Translations under genes and position numbers: made by a program | Notes under the pieces: model-generated | The model's database searches: none | What the model saw: only the letters and a program-made list of their open reading frames with translations | What the model was told of the DNA's origin: nothing | Assembly (NCBI RefSeq): GCF_009939005.1 | Contig: NZ_JAACJS010000002.1 | Location: 980,685-1,044,684, forward strand | DNA: 64,000 bases | Source of the DNA: Sediminibacterium roseum | GTDB lineage: Bacteria; Bacteroidota; Bacteroidia; Chitinophagales; Chitinophagaceae | Reading direction: 5' to 3' | Part shown: positions 1-8,168 of the stretch, piece after piece | Layout: the number at the start of each line of letters is the position of its first letter | How positions within the stretch are numbered: position 1 is the stretch's first letter

Positions 1-459
1 ATCCAGTTCAATGATATAGGCGTCTGCGCGCTGTTCGATCTTTGTTGCCTGTAAAACCACATCAGCTGCATCACTACGCGTGATCCGGTATGTCAGCGAA
101 CCCTCTTTCCATTTTTTTGCACCACCCACCAGGCACTTCCACCACACTTTTTCTTTTTGCAGCATGGCGGATGTAATGTCTGCATACCGCTCGTGCGGCT
201 CCAGGCAAAAGATCTCGATCCTGCTGCCGTTCGACCTTTCAAAATGCAAACGCGCCTCAACCACTTTTGTATTGTTGAAAACAAGAAAAGCATACGGGGG
301 CAAATGCGATGCGATGTTTGCATACACATCCTGCGTAATGGCCTTGTTTTGATAGATCAGCAATTTGCTTTCATCCCTTTTCTCCAGCGGGTATTTCGCA
401 ATGCGGTCGTCCGGCAGGTCGTAGGTGAAATTTCTGATCGGGAGGTTTTTAGGATGCAT
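1..459 (-). CDS. queA: tRNA preQ1(34) S-adenosylmethionine ribosyltransferase-isomerase QueA, partial
   Basis: This is the N-terminal 153 residues of QueA, which transfers and isomerises the ribosyl moiety of S-adenosylmethionine onto preQ1 in tRNA to form epoxyqueuosine, a late step of queuosine synthesis in the cytoplasm. The gene runs off the left edge of the window, so the C-terminal half is not visible. The translation shows the family N-terminus (YDLPDDRIAKYPLEKRD), the segment ending in LVFNNTKVVEARL, where most homologues read NDTKV, and RIEIFCLEP. The start is fixed: the ATG at 459 is followed upstream by an in-frame stop at 477-475 with no other start between. It is the second minus-strand gene after the DUF3052 gene, 118 bases away. 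Family assignment is confident; nothing can be said about its end. Confidence 0.88.
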   Translation of the reverse strand, partial: MHPKNLPIRNFTYDLPDDRIAKYPLEKRDESKLLIYQNKAITQDVYANIASHLPPYAFLVFNNTKVVEARLHFERSNGSRIEIFCLEPHERYADITSAMLQKEKVWWKCLVGGAKKWKEGSLTYRITRSDAADVVLQATKIEQRADAYIIELD

Positions 460-577
460 GTTGGTGTGTGCCCGTTAATTTGACTGCGTTGATTGTTGAG
501 ATCGCTCCGGTTGTGATTGGTTGCAAAACTAATTGATCCCCGTTATCCAAAACAGCGAAAAACAACCCGCATGCCGG

Positions 578-976
578 TCATCTTTCCGAAAGACGCCTTA
601 CTATTTTCAAACCGCTCCACAATTCACTCACCGCGCACACTTTAACATCCACCCATCCCGTTGGCAGAACAATTTGTCGGATGGTGTCTTCGGTGATGTC
701 TGTGGGCATTTTCGCTGACTTTTTGTACCACGAGATCCAGATCGTTCCACCCGGTGCAATAGAATGGATGGTAAGCTGGAATTGTTTCTCAAGATCTTTT
801 GCCCTTTCCGCAAAAATGTGAACGAAATCGCCTCCACTTTTTACCACCTGCGCCGAAACATCGGCCTCCAGCAGCTCAAAATAGTTGGTCGGTGGGTTAA
901 CCAGGCAAATCTTCATACCCGGTTTGATACCCAATTTCTTGATCAGCGGAGTGCCGGAATACCCGGTTGGGGCCAT
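578..976 (-). CDS. DUF3052 family protein
   Basis: A 132-residue cytoplasmic protein of the DUF3052 family, whose function is not known. The recognisable features are the N-terminal TGYSGTPLIKKLGIKPG segment, a following beta strand MKICLVNPP, and a central IWISWYKKSAKMPTD segment; the layout resembles a small Rossmann-like fold. There is no signal peptide or membrane segment. It is transcribed divergently from mraZ, so the 259-base region between the two starts carries the control sites for both. It may share a transcript with queA downstream, but the 118-base gap leaves this open. Family call is from motif recall only. Confidence 0.7.
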   Translation of the reverse strand: MAPTGYSGTPLIKKLGIKPGMKICLVNPPTNYFELLEADVSAQVVKSGGDFVHIFAERAKDLEKQFQLTIHSIAPGGTIWISWYKKSAKMPTDITEDTIRQIVLPTGWVDVKVCAVSELWSGLKIVRRLSER

Positions 977-1048
977 TTTTTGACGATTTAGCGCCGAATT
1001 TCAGGAAAAACAGTCGAAATGCACAACAAAAGCACATTTATTCATGGG

Positions 1049-1148
1049 TTATCCACATGAATTCACACCATTAGAGGGAAATCTCTGCTCAAAAAGGGTG
1101 CAAACCCAGCGTGGTATTGCATTCCACGTCGTTCCAACCTGTGGATAA
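1049..1148. promoter_or_regulatory. Two perfect DnaA-box 9-mers in inverted orientation
   Basis: TTATCCACA lies at 1049-1057 on the plus strand and its exact complement TGTGGATAA at 1140-1148, so two consensus DnaA boxes face each other 91 bases apart, between DUF3052 and mraZ. Consensus DnaA boxes can bind the initiator and regulate transcription. Only two boxes are present, there is no adjacent dnaA, dnaN or strongly AT-rich unwinding stretch, so I do not call an origin. Binding is inference from the sequence match alone. Confidence 0.4.
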
Positions 1149-1173
1149 ATACAAATGCGCCAAATTCAATTAG

Positions 1174-1213
1174 AAAGTGGGAAATAGTGTTATTTTGTGT
1201 CAACAAGTGGTAA
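1174..1213 (+). promoter_or_regulatory. Probable MraZ operator: four 10-bp phased GTG motifs
   Basis: Four consecutive 10-base units carry GTG at the same place, at 1177, 1187, 1197 and 1207: AAAGTGGGAA, ATAGTGTTAT, TTTGTGTCAA, CAAGTGGTAA. MraZ in E. coli binds TGGG repeats spaced by one helical turn upstream of its own gene, and Mollicutes MraZ boxes are AAAGTG-like. The array ends 22 bases before the mraZ ATG at 1236, the expected place for autoregulation of the dcw operon. Confidence 0.6.
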
Positions 1214-1235
1214 TCTTGGAAATATTTATTCACTA

Positions 1236-1691
1236 ATGATTGGATTTCACGGAGAATACGAAGCAACGGTCGACCAGAAAGGGCGATTTCTTCTTCCGGG
1301 CGGACTGAAAAAACAGTTGCCGGAAGGGGAGGGCCGCTTTATTCTGAGCCGTGGGTTCGAGAAATGTCTCACGTTGTATCCGATCAAAAGCTGGGAACAA
1401 ATTATTTCAAAGATCAGCCAGTTGAATGATTTCGACCCAAAAGTACGTGAATTCCGCCGTCAGTTTTTAGGTGGGGCAACGGAGGTGGAACTCGATTCTG
1501 CCGGAAGGATGCTTCTCCCGCAAACATTGAAAGAATTCGCGGGCATCAGCAAGAACATCATTCTTGCCGCCGCGCTTGACCGATTCGAGATCTGGGATGC
1601 AGGTAAGTACAAACAGCTCTTTGAGGATTTTTCACCCGAAGCCTTCAGCAGTTTGGCAGCGGAAGTAATGGCGGAGAAAGAAAGCAAGTAA
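1236..1691 (+). CDS. mraZ: Transcriptional regulator and nucleoid-associated protein MraZ
   Basis: MraZ is a DNA-binding protein that represses its own promoter and hence the division and cell-wall cluster. The 151-residue product has two AbrB-like SpoVT domains: the first around residues 1-70 begins MIGFHGEYEATVDQKGR, the second around 75-130 contains ATEVELDSAGRMLLP, the duplicated D-x-GR(M/F)LLP motif that defines the family. I chose the ATG at 1236 because the family begins with this MxGxxExxxDxKGR sequence; a GTG at 1197 would add 13 residues that overlap the GTG-repeat operator. The gene is first of the plus-strand cluster ending at ftsZ. Confidence 0.93.
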   Translation: MIGFHGEYEATVDQKGRFLLPGGLKKQLPEGEGRFILSRGFEKCLTLYPIKSWEQIISKISQLNDFDPKVREFRRQFLGGATEVELDSAGRMLLPQTLKEFAGISKNIILAAALDRFEIWDAGKYKQLFEDFSPEAFSSLAAEVMAEKESK

Positions 1692-1713
1692 TCAAGAAAC
1701 ACGAATCAAGAAA

Positions 1714-2661
1714 ATGGATCAAGAAATGAACGAACAAAATTCTAAATCCAAGATCCCCGATTCCGATTACCACGTTCCCGTCCTCTACCGCGAAACCCTT
1801 TCCGGCTTAGCCATTCAACCCGATGGTGTGTATGTGGATTGCACATTTGGCGGTGGTGGCCACAGCCGCGGAATACTGGAACAACTAAACAGCAAAGGCA
1901 AACTGATCGCTTTCGACCAGGATGCAGATGCACAGAAAAACCTGCCCGAAGATGACCGTGTCATTTTTGTGCCGCAGAATTTCCGTCACCTGCAACGCAT
2001 GCTCCGTTTGCACAAGATCACCGAAGTGGATGGTATCCTCGCCGACCTCGGCGTAAGCAGCCACCAGTTCGATGAAGGCGAACGCGGTTTTTCGATCAGG
2101 TTTTCAGGGCCGTTGGACATGCGTATGGACAGGCGCCAGGGCGCAACGGCAGCCGACATCATCCGTACGTACAGCGAAACACAGCTGCACAAACTGTTTG
2201 AACAGTACGGCGAAGTAACCAATTCGAAAACATTGGCCAAACACATTGTGCAGGAGCGTAAACACCTGCAATCGTCAACGATCGAACAGTTCAAAGCATT
2301 GATCAGTCCCGTGGTGAAAGGAAATCCCAACAAGTACTTGGCGCAGGTATTCCAGGCTTTGCGAATTGAGGTGAACGACGAAATGGGTGCGTTAAAAGAC
2401 ATGCTGCAGCAGGTTCCTGCTGTGCTGAAACCGGGTGGCCGTGTTGCCATCATCACCTTTCATTCTATAGAAGACAGGGTAGTGAAGAATTTCTTCCGCC
2501 AGGGGAGTTTCGACGAAACGCCTGATAACCCTTTTATGCCTTCAACGAAGGAAAATGTGTTTGACATCATCACCAAAAAACCGGTAACGGCCTCGGAAGA
2601 AGAGTTGAAAAGAAACACGAGAAGCAGGAGCGCGAAACTGAGAGTGGCGAGAAAGGTGTAA
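1714..2661 (+). CDS. rsmH: 16S rRNA (cytosine(1402)-N(4))-methyltransferase RsmH
   Basis: RsmH (MraW) methylates N4 of C1402 in 16S rRNA in the ribosomal P site, using S-adenosylmethionine. The 315-residue product is of normal length. It has the HVPVLYRETL start at about residue 20, the SAM-binding motif CTFGGGGHSRGIL at 43-55, FDQDADA, and ILADLGVSSHQFD followed by GFSIRFSGPLDMRMD, all family hallmarks; near the C-terminus comes ITFHSIEDRVVKNFF. It follows mraZ by 22 bases, the standard dcw order. An alternative ATG at 1729 would shorten it by five residues without affecting any motif. Confidence 0.95.
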   Translation: MDQEMNEQNSKSKIPDSDYHVPVLYRETLSGLAIQPDGVYVDCTFGGGGHSRGILEQLNSKGKLIAFDQDADAQKNLPEDDRVIFVPQNFRHLQRMLRLHKITEVDGILADLGVSSHQFDEGERGFSIRFSGPLDMRMDRRQGATAADIIRTYSETQLHKLFEQYGEVTNSKTLAKHIVQERKHLQSSTIEQFKALISPVVKGNPNKYLAQVFQALRIEVNDEMGALKDMLQQVPAVLKPGGRVAIITFHSIEDRVVKNFFRQGSFDETPDNPFMPSTKENVFDIITKKPVTASEEELKRNTRSRSAKLRVARKV

Positions 2662-2687
2662 AGACCTGGCGCAGGAAAAAACAAACA

Positions 2688-3047
2688 ATGGCAGAACAGC
2701 TTAACGATACAACCGCACAAAAAACGGAAAAGCAAGGCGAGAAGGGTAGCAGGAATCCTTTGAAAGGATTGTTCAACTACCAATGGATCGTGAAGAACAT
2801 TCCGTTCTTTTTGTTTTTGTCGGCGCTCACGATCCTGTACATCGCCAATGGACACAAAGCAGATAAAACGATACGCAGGATCAACAGTACAACCAACGAG
2901 CTGAAAGAATTGCAGTACGAATACAAAACACTGAAAAGTGAAATGATGTTCAGAAGCGAAGAAAGACAGGTGGTAACGGCAACACAACCACTCGGTTTGC
3001 AGGTGAGCAAGGAAACACCTGTAAGGTTAAAAGCAGAAAAACAATAA
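2688..3047 (+). CDS. ftsL: FtsL-like septal protein
   Basis: A 119-residue bitopic membrane protein in the position of ftsL between rsmH and the division PBP. About 34 charged cytoplasmic residues precede one transmembrane helix (about 35-54, IPFFLFLSALTILYIANG), then a periplasmic coiled coil with regular hydrophobic spacing (about 60-92, RRINSTTNELKELQYEYKT). FtsL proteins form a coiled-coil complex with FtsB and FtsQ that controls FtsWI activity at the division site. Sequence conservation in this family is low, so the call depends on topology plus position. The gap to rsmH is 26 bases. Confidence 0.8.
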   Translation: MAEQLNDTTAQKTEKQGEKGSRNPLKGLFNYQWIVKNIPFFLFLSALTILYIANGHKADKTIRRINSTTNELKELQYEYKTLKSEMMFRSEERQVVTATQPLGLQVSKETPVRLKAEKQ

Positions 3048-3084
3048 TTGGCAATTACCAATCACCCATTATTAAGTAAAACAG

Positions 3085-5199
3085 TTGGATGTAAAACGCG
3101 ACATATTATGGAGAGTATACCTCAGCTACCTGTTGGTAGTGGTGGTATGCATTACCATTTTTGGGAAAGCCGTTTACATACAACAGGTGGAGGGCGCAAA
3201 ATGGAGAAGCATGAGCGACAGCCTTCACCAGAAACTCGATGAGATAGAAGCGGAGCGCGGAACCATTTACAGTGAAGACGGCCAGATGCTGAGCACCAGC
3301 ATTCCGCAGTTTGATATATACATCGATTTCAGGGTCGAATCGCTCCGCCAGAAAAACGGGCAGCTGTTTCGTTCGGGCGTTGATTCGTTGAGTGAGTGCC
3401 TGGCCAATCTTTTCAAGGACCAGACGGCCGGGCAATACAAGGCAATGCTGCAGCAGGCGTATAAAGACGAGGAAGGATATTTTCCATTGAAGAAAAAAAT
3501 ATCGTTCAGGGAATATGAGCAGCTGCGTACGTTCCCGATTTTCAAACTGGGCCGTTACAAGAGCGGGCTGATTGCAAATGAAAAAACGATCCGCCTCAAT
3601 CCGTACCAGATGCTCGCATTCAGGACCATTGGTCTTGCGCGTGACTCGAACAAGGTTGGGCTGGAAATGGCTTATGATAGTTTGCTGCGTGGAAGAAACG
3701 GAAAACAGTTTGTAAGAAGGATCGCTGGCGGCGCAACGGTTCCTGTTGATGATACTTATGAGATAGAACCCGAAACAGGGAAAGACATTGTTAGTACGAT
3801 CGATGTTTTTATCCAGGATGTTACTGAAAATGCGTTGATGAAGATGATGGTTCAGAACGAGGCCCAGAGTGGTTGTGCCATGGTAATGGAAACAAAAACA
3901 GGCAAGATCAAAGCGATCGCCAACCTGGGCAAAACACCAAATGGCAATTACTGGGAAAATTACAATTACGCCATCACGCCAACAGAACCCGGATCAACAT
4001 TTAAACTGGTAACGATGTTGTCGTTGCTCGAGGATAAAAAAATATCGCTCAACCAGATCGTTGATGTGGAGCATGGTGTCTGGAAAACCGCGGGGCAAAC
4101 GGTTCGCGACGATGATGATACGCGCAACATCACCACCATCAGCGTTAAAAAAGCATTCGAGGTAAGCTCAAATGTTGGTATGGCAAAGATCGCAACAATG
4201 GGCTATGCCGCTAACCCGCAACAGTATTTAAGACACCTGAAAAAACTCCGCATCGATACACTCACCGGTATAGACCTTGTTGGGGAGAAGCGGCCGGTGA
4301 TCATTCGCCCGGGCAGTAAACTCTGGGGACCCACCACGCTGCCATGGATGGCGTTTGGATACAACGTACAGGTAAGCCCGCTGCAAACGCTCACCCTTTA
4401 CAATGCCATTGCCAACAACGGGAAAATGATGCGCCCTTACCTCGTAAGCGCGGTCAAAGAAGAAGGTGTGCTGATCAGGCAGTTCGATCCGGTTGTAGTG
4501 GATGAAAAAATTTGCAGCGATCAAACCGTTCGCCAGGCGCAGGAACTGCTGGAAGGCGTTTGTATAGAAGGAACAGCAAGAAAAGTTTTTGTTAACTCGC
4601 CTTACAAGGTTGCCGGTAAAACAGGAACCGCATTGGTGGCAAATGGCAATCGTGGGTATGCCGACCAGATCTTCCAATCATCTTTTGTTGGGTATTTCCC
4701 GGCAGATGCGCCGCAGTATACCATTGCGGTGATCATTGTAAACAAGCCACATGCCGTTAACCATTTTGGTGCGAGTGTGGCGGGGCCCGTTTTCAAAGAA
4801 GTTGCAGACCGCCTGTACAGCACTTACATCCGCGCCGTGAATACACAGGTGGCACAGGCGCCCAAAAAAGACAGCAGCTCCTTCGCTTATACAGGGAGCA
4901 AACGCGACATCGCATTCATCAACCGGAAAATGGGACTGCCGTATGCAGATTCAACAACGCGCAACGATGAATGGATCAACATGAACGGAAAAAATGCATT
5001 CGTATCACTGAGTAAAAAAACGGTTGACAACGGTAAAATGCCTTTGTTAAAAGGAATGGGACTGAAAGATGCGGTATACCTGTGCGAGAACATGGGATTG
5101 AAAGTAAGCGTGAAAGGAAGGGGCAAAGTGGCTGCACAGTCGATCTTGCCCGGACAGTTGATCGCAAGAGGGCAATTGGTAAGTGTTGAGTTGAATTGA
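3085..5199 (+). CDS. ftsI: Division-specific penicillin-binding protein (FtsI/PBP3 class) with C-terminal PASTA domain
   Basis: A 704-residue transpeptidase that cross-links septal peptidoglycan as partner of FtsW. A short cytoplasmic N-terminus precedes a membrane anchor (about 9-28), then a PBP dimerisation region (ERGTIYSEDGQMLS at about 57) and the transpeptidase domain. All three active-site motifs are visible: STFK at 304-307, SSN at 361-363 and KTG at 512-514. A single PASTA repeat occupies about 640-704. The start must be a non-ATG codon: the only possible start before the membrane anchor is the TTG at 3085, since a stop lies at 3073-3075 and the first in-frame ATG (MSDSLH) falls after the anchor. 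There is no obvious Shine-Dalgarno sequence. It is followed by murE after 26 bases. Confidence 0.93.
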   Translation: MDVKRDILWRVYLSYLLVVVVCITIFGKAVYIQQVEGAKWRSMSDSLHQKLDEIEAERGTIYSEDGQMLSTSIPQFDIYIDFRVESLRQKNGQLFRSGVDSLSECLANLFKDQTAGQYKAMLQQAYKDEEGYFPLKKKISFREYEQLRTFPIFKLGRYKSGLIANEKTIRLNPYQMLAFRTIGLARDSNKVGLEMAYDSLLRGRNGKQFVRRIAGGATVPVDDTYEIEPETGKDIVSTIDVFIQDVTENALMKMMVQNEAQSGCAMVMETKTGKIKAIANLGKTPNGNYWENYNYAITPTEPGSTFKLVTMLSLLEDKKISLNQIVDVEHGVWKTAGQTVRDDDDTRNITTISVKKAFEVSSNVGMAKIATMGYAANPQQYLRHLKKLRIDTLTGIDLVGEKRPVIIRPGSKLWGPTTLPWMAFGYNVQVSPLQTLTLYNAIANNGKMMRPYLVSAVKEEGVLIRQFDPVVVDEKICSDQTVRQAQELLEGVCIEGTARKVFVNSPYKVAGKTGTALVANGNRGYADQIFQSSFVGYFPADAPQYTIAVIIVNKPHAVNHFGASVAGPVFKEVADRLYSTYIRAVNTQVAQAPKKDSSSFAYTGSKRDIAFINRKMGLPYADSTTRNDEWINMNGKNAFVSLSKKTVDNGKMPLLKGMGLKDAVYLCENMGLKVSVKGRGKVAAQSILPGQLIARGQLVSVELN

Positions 5200-5225
5200 T
5201 TTTGGGCTGAAAAATAAATAAACGC

Positions 5226-6689
5226 ATGGCAGTATTAAAAGACATATTGTACAAGGTTCACCTGAAGAAAGTGCAGGGAAGTACAAGTGTTGATGTAACA
5301 TCAATACAGATCGACTCCCGCAAAGTGAGCGGGGGCTGTGTATTTGTTGCCATACGCGGCGCGCAGTCTGACGGGCATGCCTTCATTGAAAAAGCAGTTT
5401 CCCAGGGCGCGGTGGCCATCGTTTGCGAACAATTGCCCGCGTCAATGGCCGAAGGTGTTACCTACATCGAAGTAACCAATACCAATGAAGCCGTGGCTTA
5501 CATGGCGCACCAGTTTTACGGCGAGCCTTCGGCAAAACTGAAGCTGGTGGGTGTTACCGGAACGAATGGCAAAACAACGATCGCCACTGTTTTATTCAAA
5601 CTGTTTACACAGCTCGGTTACAAATGCGGGTTGATCAGTACGGTGCAGAACCAGATCGCAGACGAGATCATTCCTGCAACGCATACCACGCCCGATGCGG
5701 TTAGCCTCAACGCACTGCTCAAACGCATGCTCGATGAGAACTGCACGCATGTTTTCATGGAATGCAGCAGCCATGCGATACACCAGCACCGCATCACCGG
5801 CCTGCATTTTACGGGCGCATTGTTCAGCAACATCACGCACGATCACCTGGACTATCACAAAACATTCGAAGAATACATACGCGTTAAAAAGAAATTCTTT
5901 GATGACCTGCCATCAACCTCGTTCGCCATCTCGAATGCAGACGACAAACGCGGGGAGGTAATGCTGCAGAACACACATGCTAAAAAATACCTGTACAGCC
6001 TGAAAACGATGGCCGATTTCAAAGGGAAGATCCTGGAGAATGTATTAACGGGGCTGGTGATGCAGGTAAACGACAAGGAAGTTCATTTCCGCCTGATCGG
6101 CGAATTCAACGCATACAATCTGTTAGCGGTGTACGGCGCAGCCGTTTGCCTGGGCGAAGAGAGCGAGACCGTTTTAACCACGCTCAGCCTTCTCACCGGC
6201 GCCGAAGGAAGATTTGATTACAGCGTTAGCAGTGGCCTCATCATAGGAATAGTTGACTACGCACATACGCCGGATGCTTTGGAAAATGTATTGATGACGA
6301 TCAAAAAATTACGCAAAGGATATGAGCAGGTGATCACGGTGGTGGGTTGCGGAGGCGATCGCGATAAAACAAAAAGGCCGGTGATGGCGCAGACGGCTTG
6401 CGACCTGAGCGACCGCGTGATCCTTACAAGCGATAACCCGAGAACAGAAGATCCCGCGCAGATACTGAGGGATATGGAAGAAGGGCTCACAAGCTCGGCC
6501 AAAAGAAAATACATATCGATTGAAGACAGGAGGGAAGCCATCAAAACGGCGGTGAGCTTCGCGAACAAAGAAGACATCATCCTCATCGCCGGGAAGGGCC
6601 ATGAGAAGTACCAGGAGATCAAAGGCGTAAAACATCCATTCGACGACAAAGAGATCCTGCGGGAGATGTTTGAGTTGCTTGGCAAATAG
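5226..6689 (+). CDS. murE: UDP-N-acetylmuramoyl-L-alanyl-D-glutamate--meso-diaminopimelate ligase MurE
   Basis: MurE adds the third residue of the peptidoglycan stem peptide in the cytoplasm, using ATP. The 487-residue product has the N-terminal UDP-sugar domain, the ATP-binding GTNGKT at 112-117, the central ligase domain with ECSSHAIHQHR and ITHDHLDYH, and the C-terminal domain with DNPR at 403-406. DNPR is the motif that selects meso-diaminopimelate rather than lysine, so this organism probably makes DAP-type peptidoglycan, as expected for Bacteroidota. It sits between ftsI and mraY; the 84-base gap downstream is G-poor and repeats the word CAGGAATAA. Confidence 0.95.
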   Translation: MAVLKDILYKVHLKKVQGSTSVDVTSIQIDSRKVSGGCVFVAIRGAQSDGHAFIEKAVSQGAVAIVCEQLPASMAEGVTYIEVTNTNEAVAYMAHQFYGEPSAKLKLVGVTGTNGKTTIATVLFKLFTQLGYKCGLISTVQNQIADEIIPATHTTPDAVSLNALLKRMLDENCTHVFMECSSHAIHQHRITGLHFTGALFSNITHDHLDYHKTFEEYIRVKKKFFDDLPSTSFAISNADDKRGEVMLQNTHAKKYLYSLKTMADFKGKILENVLTGLVMQVNDKEVHFRLIGEFNAYNLLAVYGAAVCLGEESETVLTTLSLLTGAEGRFDYSVSSGLIIGIVDYAHTPDALENVLMTIKKLRKGYEQVITVVGCGGDRDKTKRPVMAQTACDLSDRVILTSDNPRTEDPAQILRDMEEGLTSSAKRKYISIEDRREAIKTAVSFANKEDIILIAGKGHEKYQEIKGVKHPFDDKEILREMFELLGK

Positions 6690-6773
6690 ATGTGCAGAAA
6701 ACAGGAACACAGGAATAAGAAAGACCGAAAACAGGAATAACCCAATAAACCAAACCACAAACCCGCTTCGTCT

Positions 6774-8093
6774 ATGCTGTACTATCTATTCAGTTGGCTG
6801 AACAAAGAGTTTCACATTCCGGGCGCGGGACTGTTCCAGTTCCTTACGTTCCGTATTGCGATGGCGGTGATCCTGTCGCTGGTAATTGCAACTGTTTATG
6901 GCAGGCGCATCATCGCGTTCCTGAAGAAGAAACAGATCGGCGAGAGTGTGCGTGATCTTGGGCTGGAAGGACAGACGCAGAAAAAAGGAACGCCAACCAT
7001 GGGCGGTATCATCATCCTGCTGAGTATCCTGATCCCGACCTTGTTGTTTGCCAACCTCGACAAAGTGTACATCCGCCTGATGGTACTCTGCACGGTGTGG
7101 CTGGGAGTGATCGGTTTCCTTGATGATCTCTTCAAGATCCGCGCAAGAAAAAAAGCACAGGAAAAAGGTGAGGCATACAAAAAGAAAGACAGTGATGGGC
7201 TTGCGGGCGTATCAAAGATCATCGGGCAGATCGGTTTGGGAATCATCATCGGCTTGACCCTTTATTTCAGCAATGCCGTAACTGTTGAGAGAGAAGTGAT
7301 CAGCAGTCCGCAGGGCCCATTGGCCGCGTTGCAGAAAGGCGAGCGCCTCGCAAAAGATTCAGACATTGTTGTGAGAAAGCTGAATGGTGTGGAGAAGCAA
7401 TTCGTAAAAGTAAAAACGCCGATCACCACCATTCCATTTGTAAAGAACCATGAATTCAACTACAGCAGGCTGATCAGCTGGATAGGCCCGGGCGCTGAGA
7501 AATATACCTGGATCATTTACATACTCATCGTAACATTCATCATCACTGCAGTATCAAATGGTGCCAACCTTACAGACGGTCTCGACGGGCTGGCCGGTGG
7601 TGTGAGTGCGATCATTGGTGCGGGTATCGGCGTGTTTGTATACATCAGCGGTAACTACATTTTCGCGGATTATTTTGATGTGATGTACATCCCCAACCTG
7701 GGCGAGCTCTCCATTTTTGTTGGCGCGTTTGTGGGGGCCTGTATCGGGTTTCTCTGGTACAACGCATTTCCCGCACAGGTATTTATGGGCGATACGGGAA
7801 GCCTCGCGCTGGGCGGTATCATCGCGTCACTCGCCATTATCGTAAGAAAAGAATTGCTGATACCGATCTTCTGTGGCGTGTTCCTGATAGAAAACCTGAG
7901 CGTGGTTATACAGGTTACCTACTTCAAATACACCAAAAAGAAATTCGGCGAGGGCAGAAGGGTTTTCCTGATGAGCCCGTTGCACCACCACTACCAGAAA
8001 AAAGGTTTTCACGAAAACAAGATCGCGATCCGGTTCTGGATCATAACGATTATCTGTGTGGTGTTATCGATTGCAACGCTCAAGATCAGGTAA
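6774..8093 (+). CDS. mraY: Phospho-N-acetylmuramoyl-pentapeptide-transferase MraY (enlarged form)
   Basis: MraY transfers phospho-MurNAc-pentapeptide to undecaprenyl phosphate, giving lipid I at the inner membrane. The 439-residue product carries the family motifs: TPTMGG at about 73, the DD pair at 117-118 in [18 protein letters not shown] with Asp 268 and 271, and the [10 protein letters not shown] loop near the C-terminus. It is roughly 75 residues longer than the usual 360 because of a hydrophilic insertion at about 168-240, between membrane segments; enlarged MraY proteins are common in Bacteroidota. The gap to murD is 75 bases and very A-rich. Confidence 0.94.
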   Translation: MLYYLFSWLNKEFHIPGAGLFQFLTFRIAMAVILSLVIATVYGRRIIAFLKKKQIGESVRDLGLEGQTQKKGTPTMGGIIILLSILIPTLLFANLDKVYIRLMVLCTVWLGVIGFLDDLFKIRARKKAQEKGEAYKKKDSDGLAGVSKIIGQIGLGIIIGLTLYFSNAVTVEREVISSPQGPLAALQKGERLAKDSDIVVRKLNGVEKQFVKVKTPITTIPFVKNHEFNYSRLISWIGPGAEKYTWIIYILIVTFIITAVSNGANLTDGLDGLAGGVSAIIGAGIGVFVYISGNYIFADYFDVMYIPNLGELSIFVGAFVGACIGFLWYNAFPAQVFMGDTGSLALGGIIASLAIIVRKELLIPIFCGVFLIENLSVVIQVTYFKYTKKKFGEGRRVFLMSPLHHHYQKKGFHENKIAIRFWIITIICVVLSIATLKIR

Positions 8094-8168
8094 GGTGAAG
8101 AAACAAAAGAGCGTACCATCATTCGAAACAAAAAATAAAGGCAAGAGGCAAACAACCGTAACACAACA

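Noticed and set aside
1049..1148. Replication origin at the two DnaA boxes
   Set aside because: Only two boxes, no dnaA, dnaN or rnpA nearby and no marked AT-rich unwinding element; kept only as a possible regulatory site.
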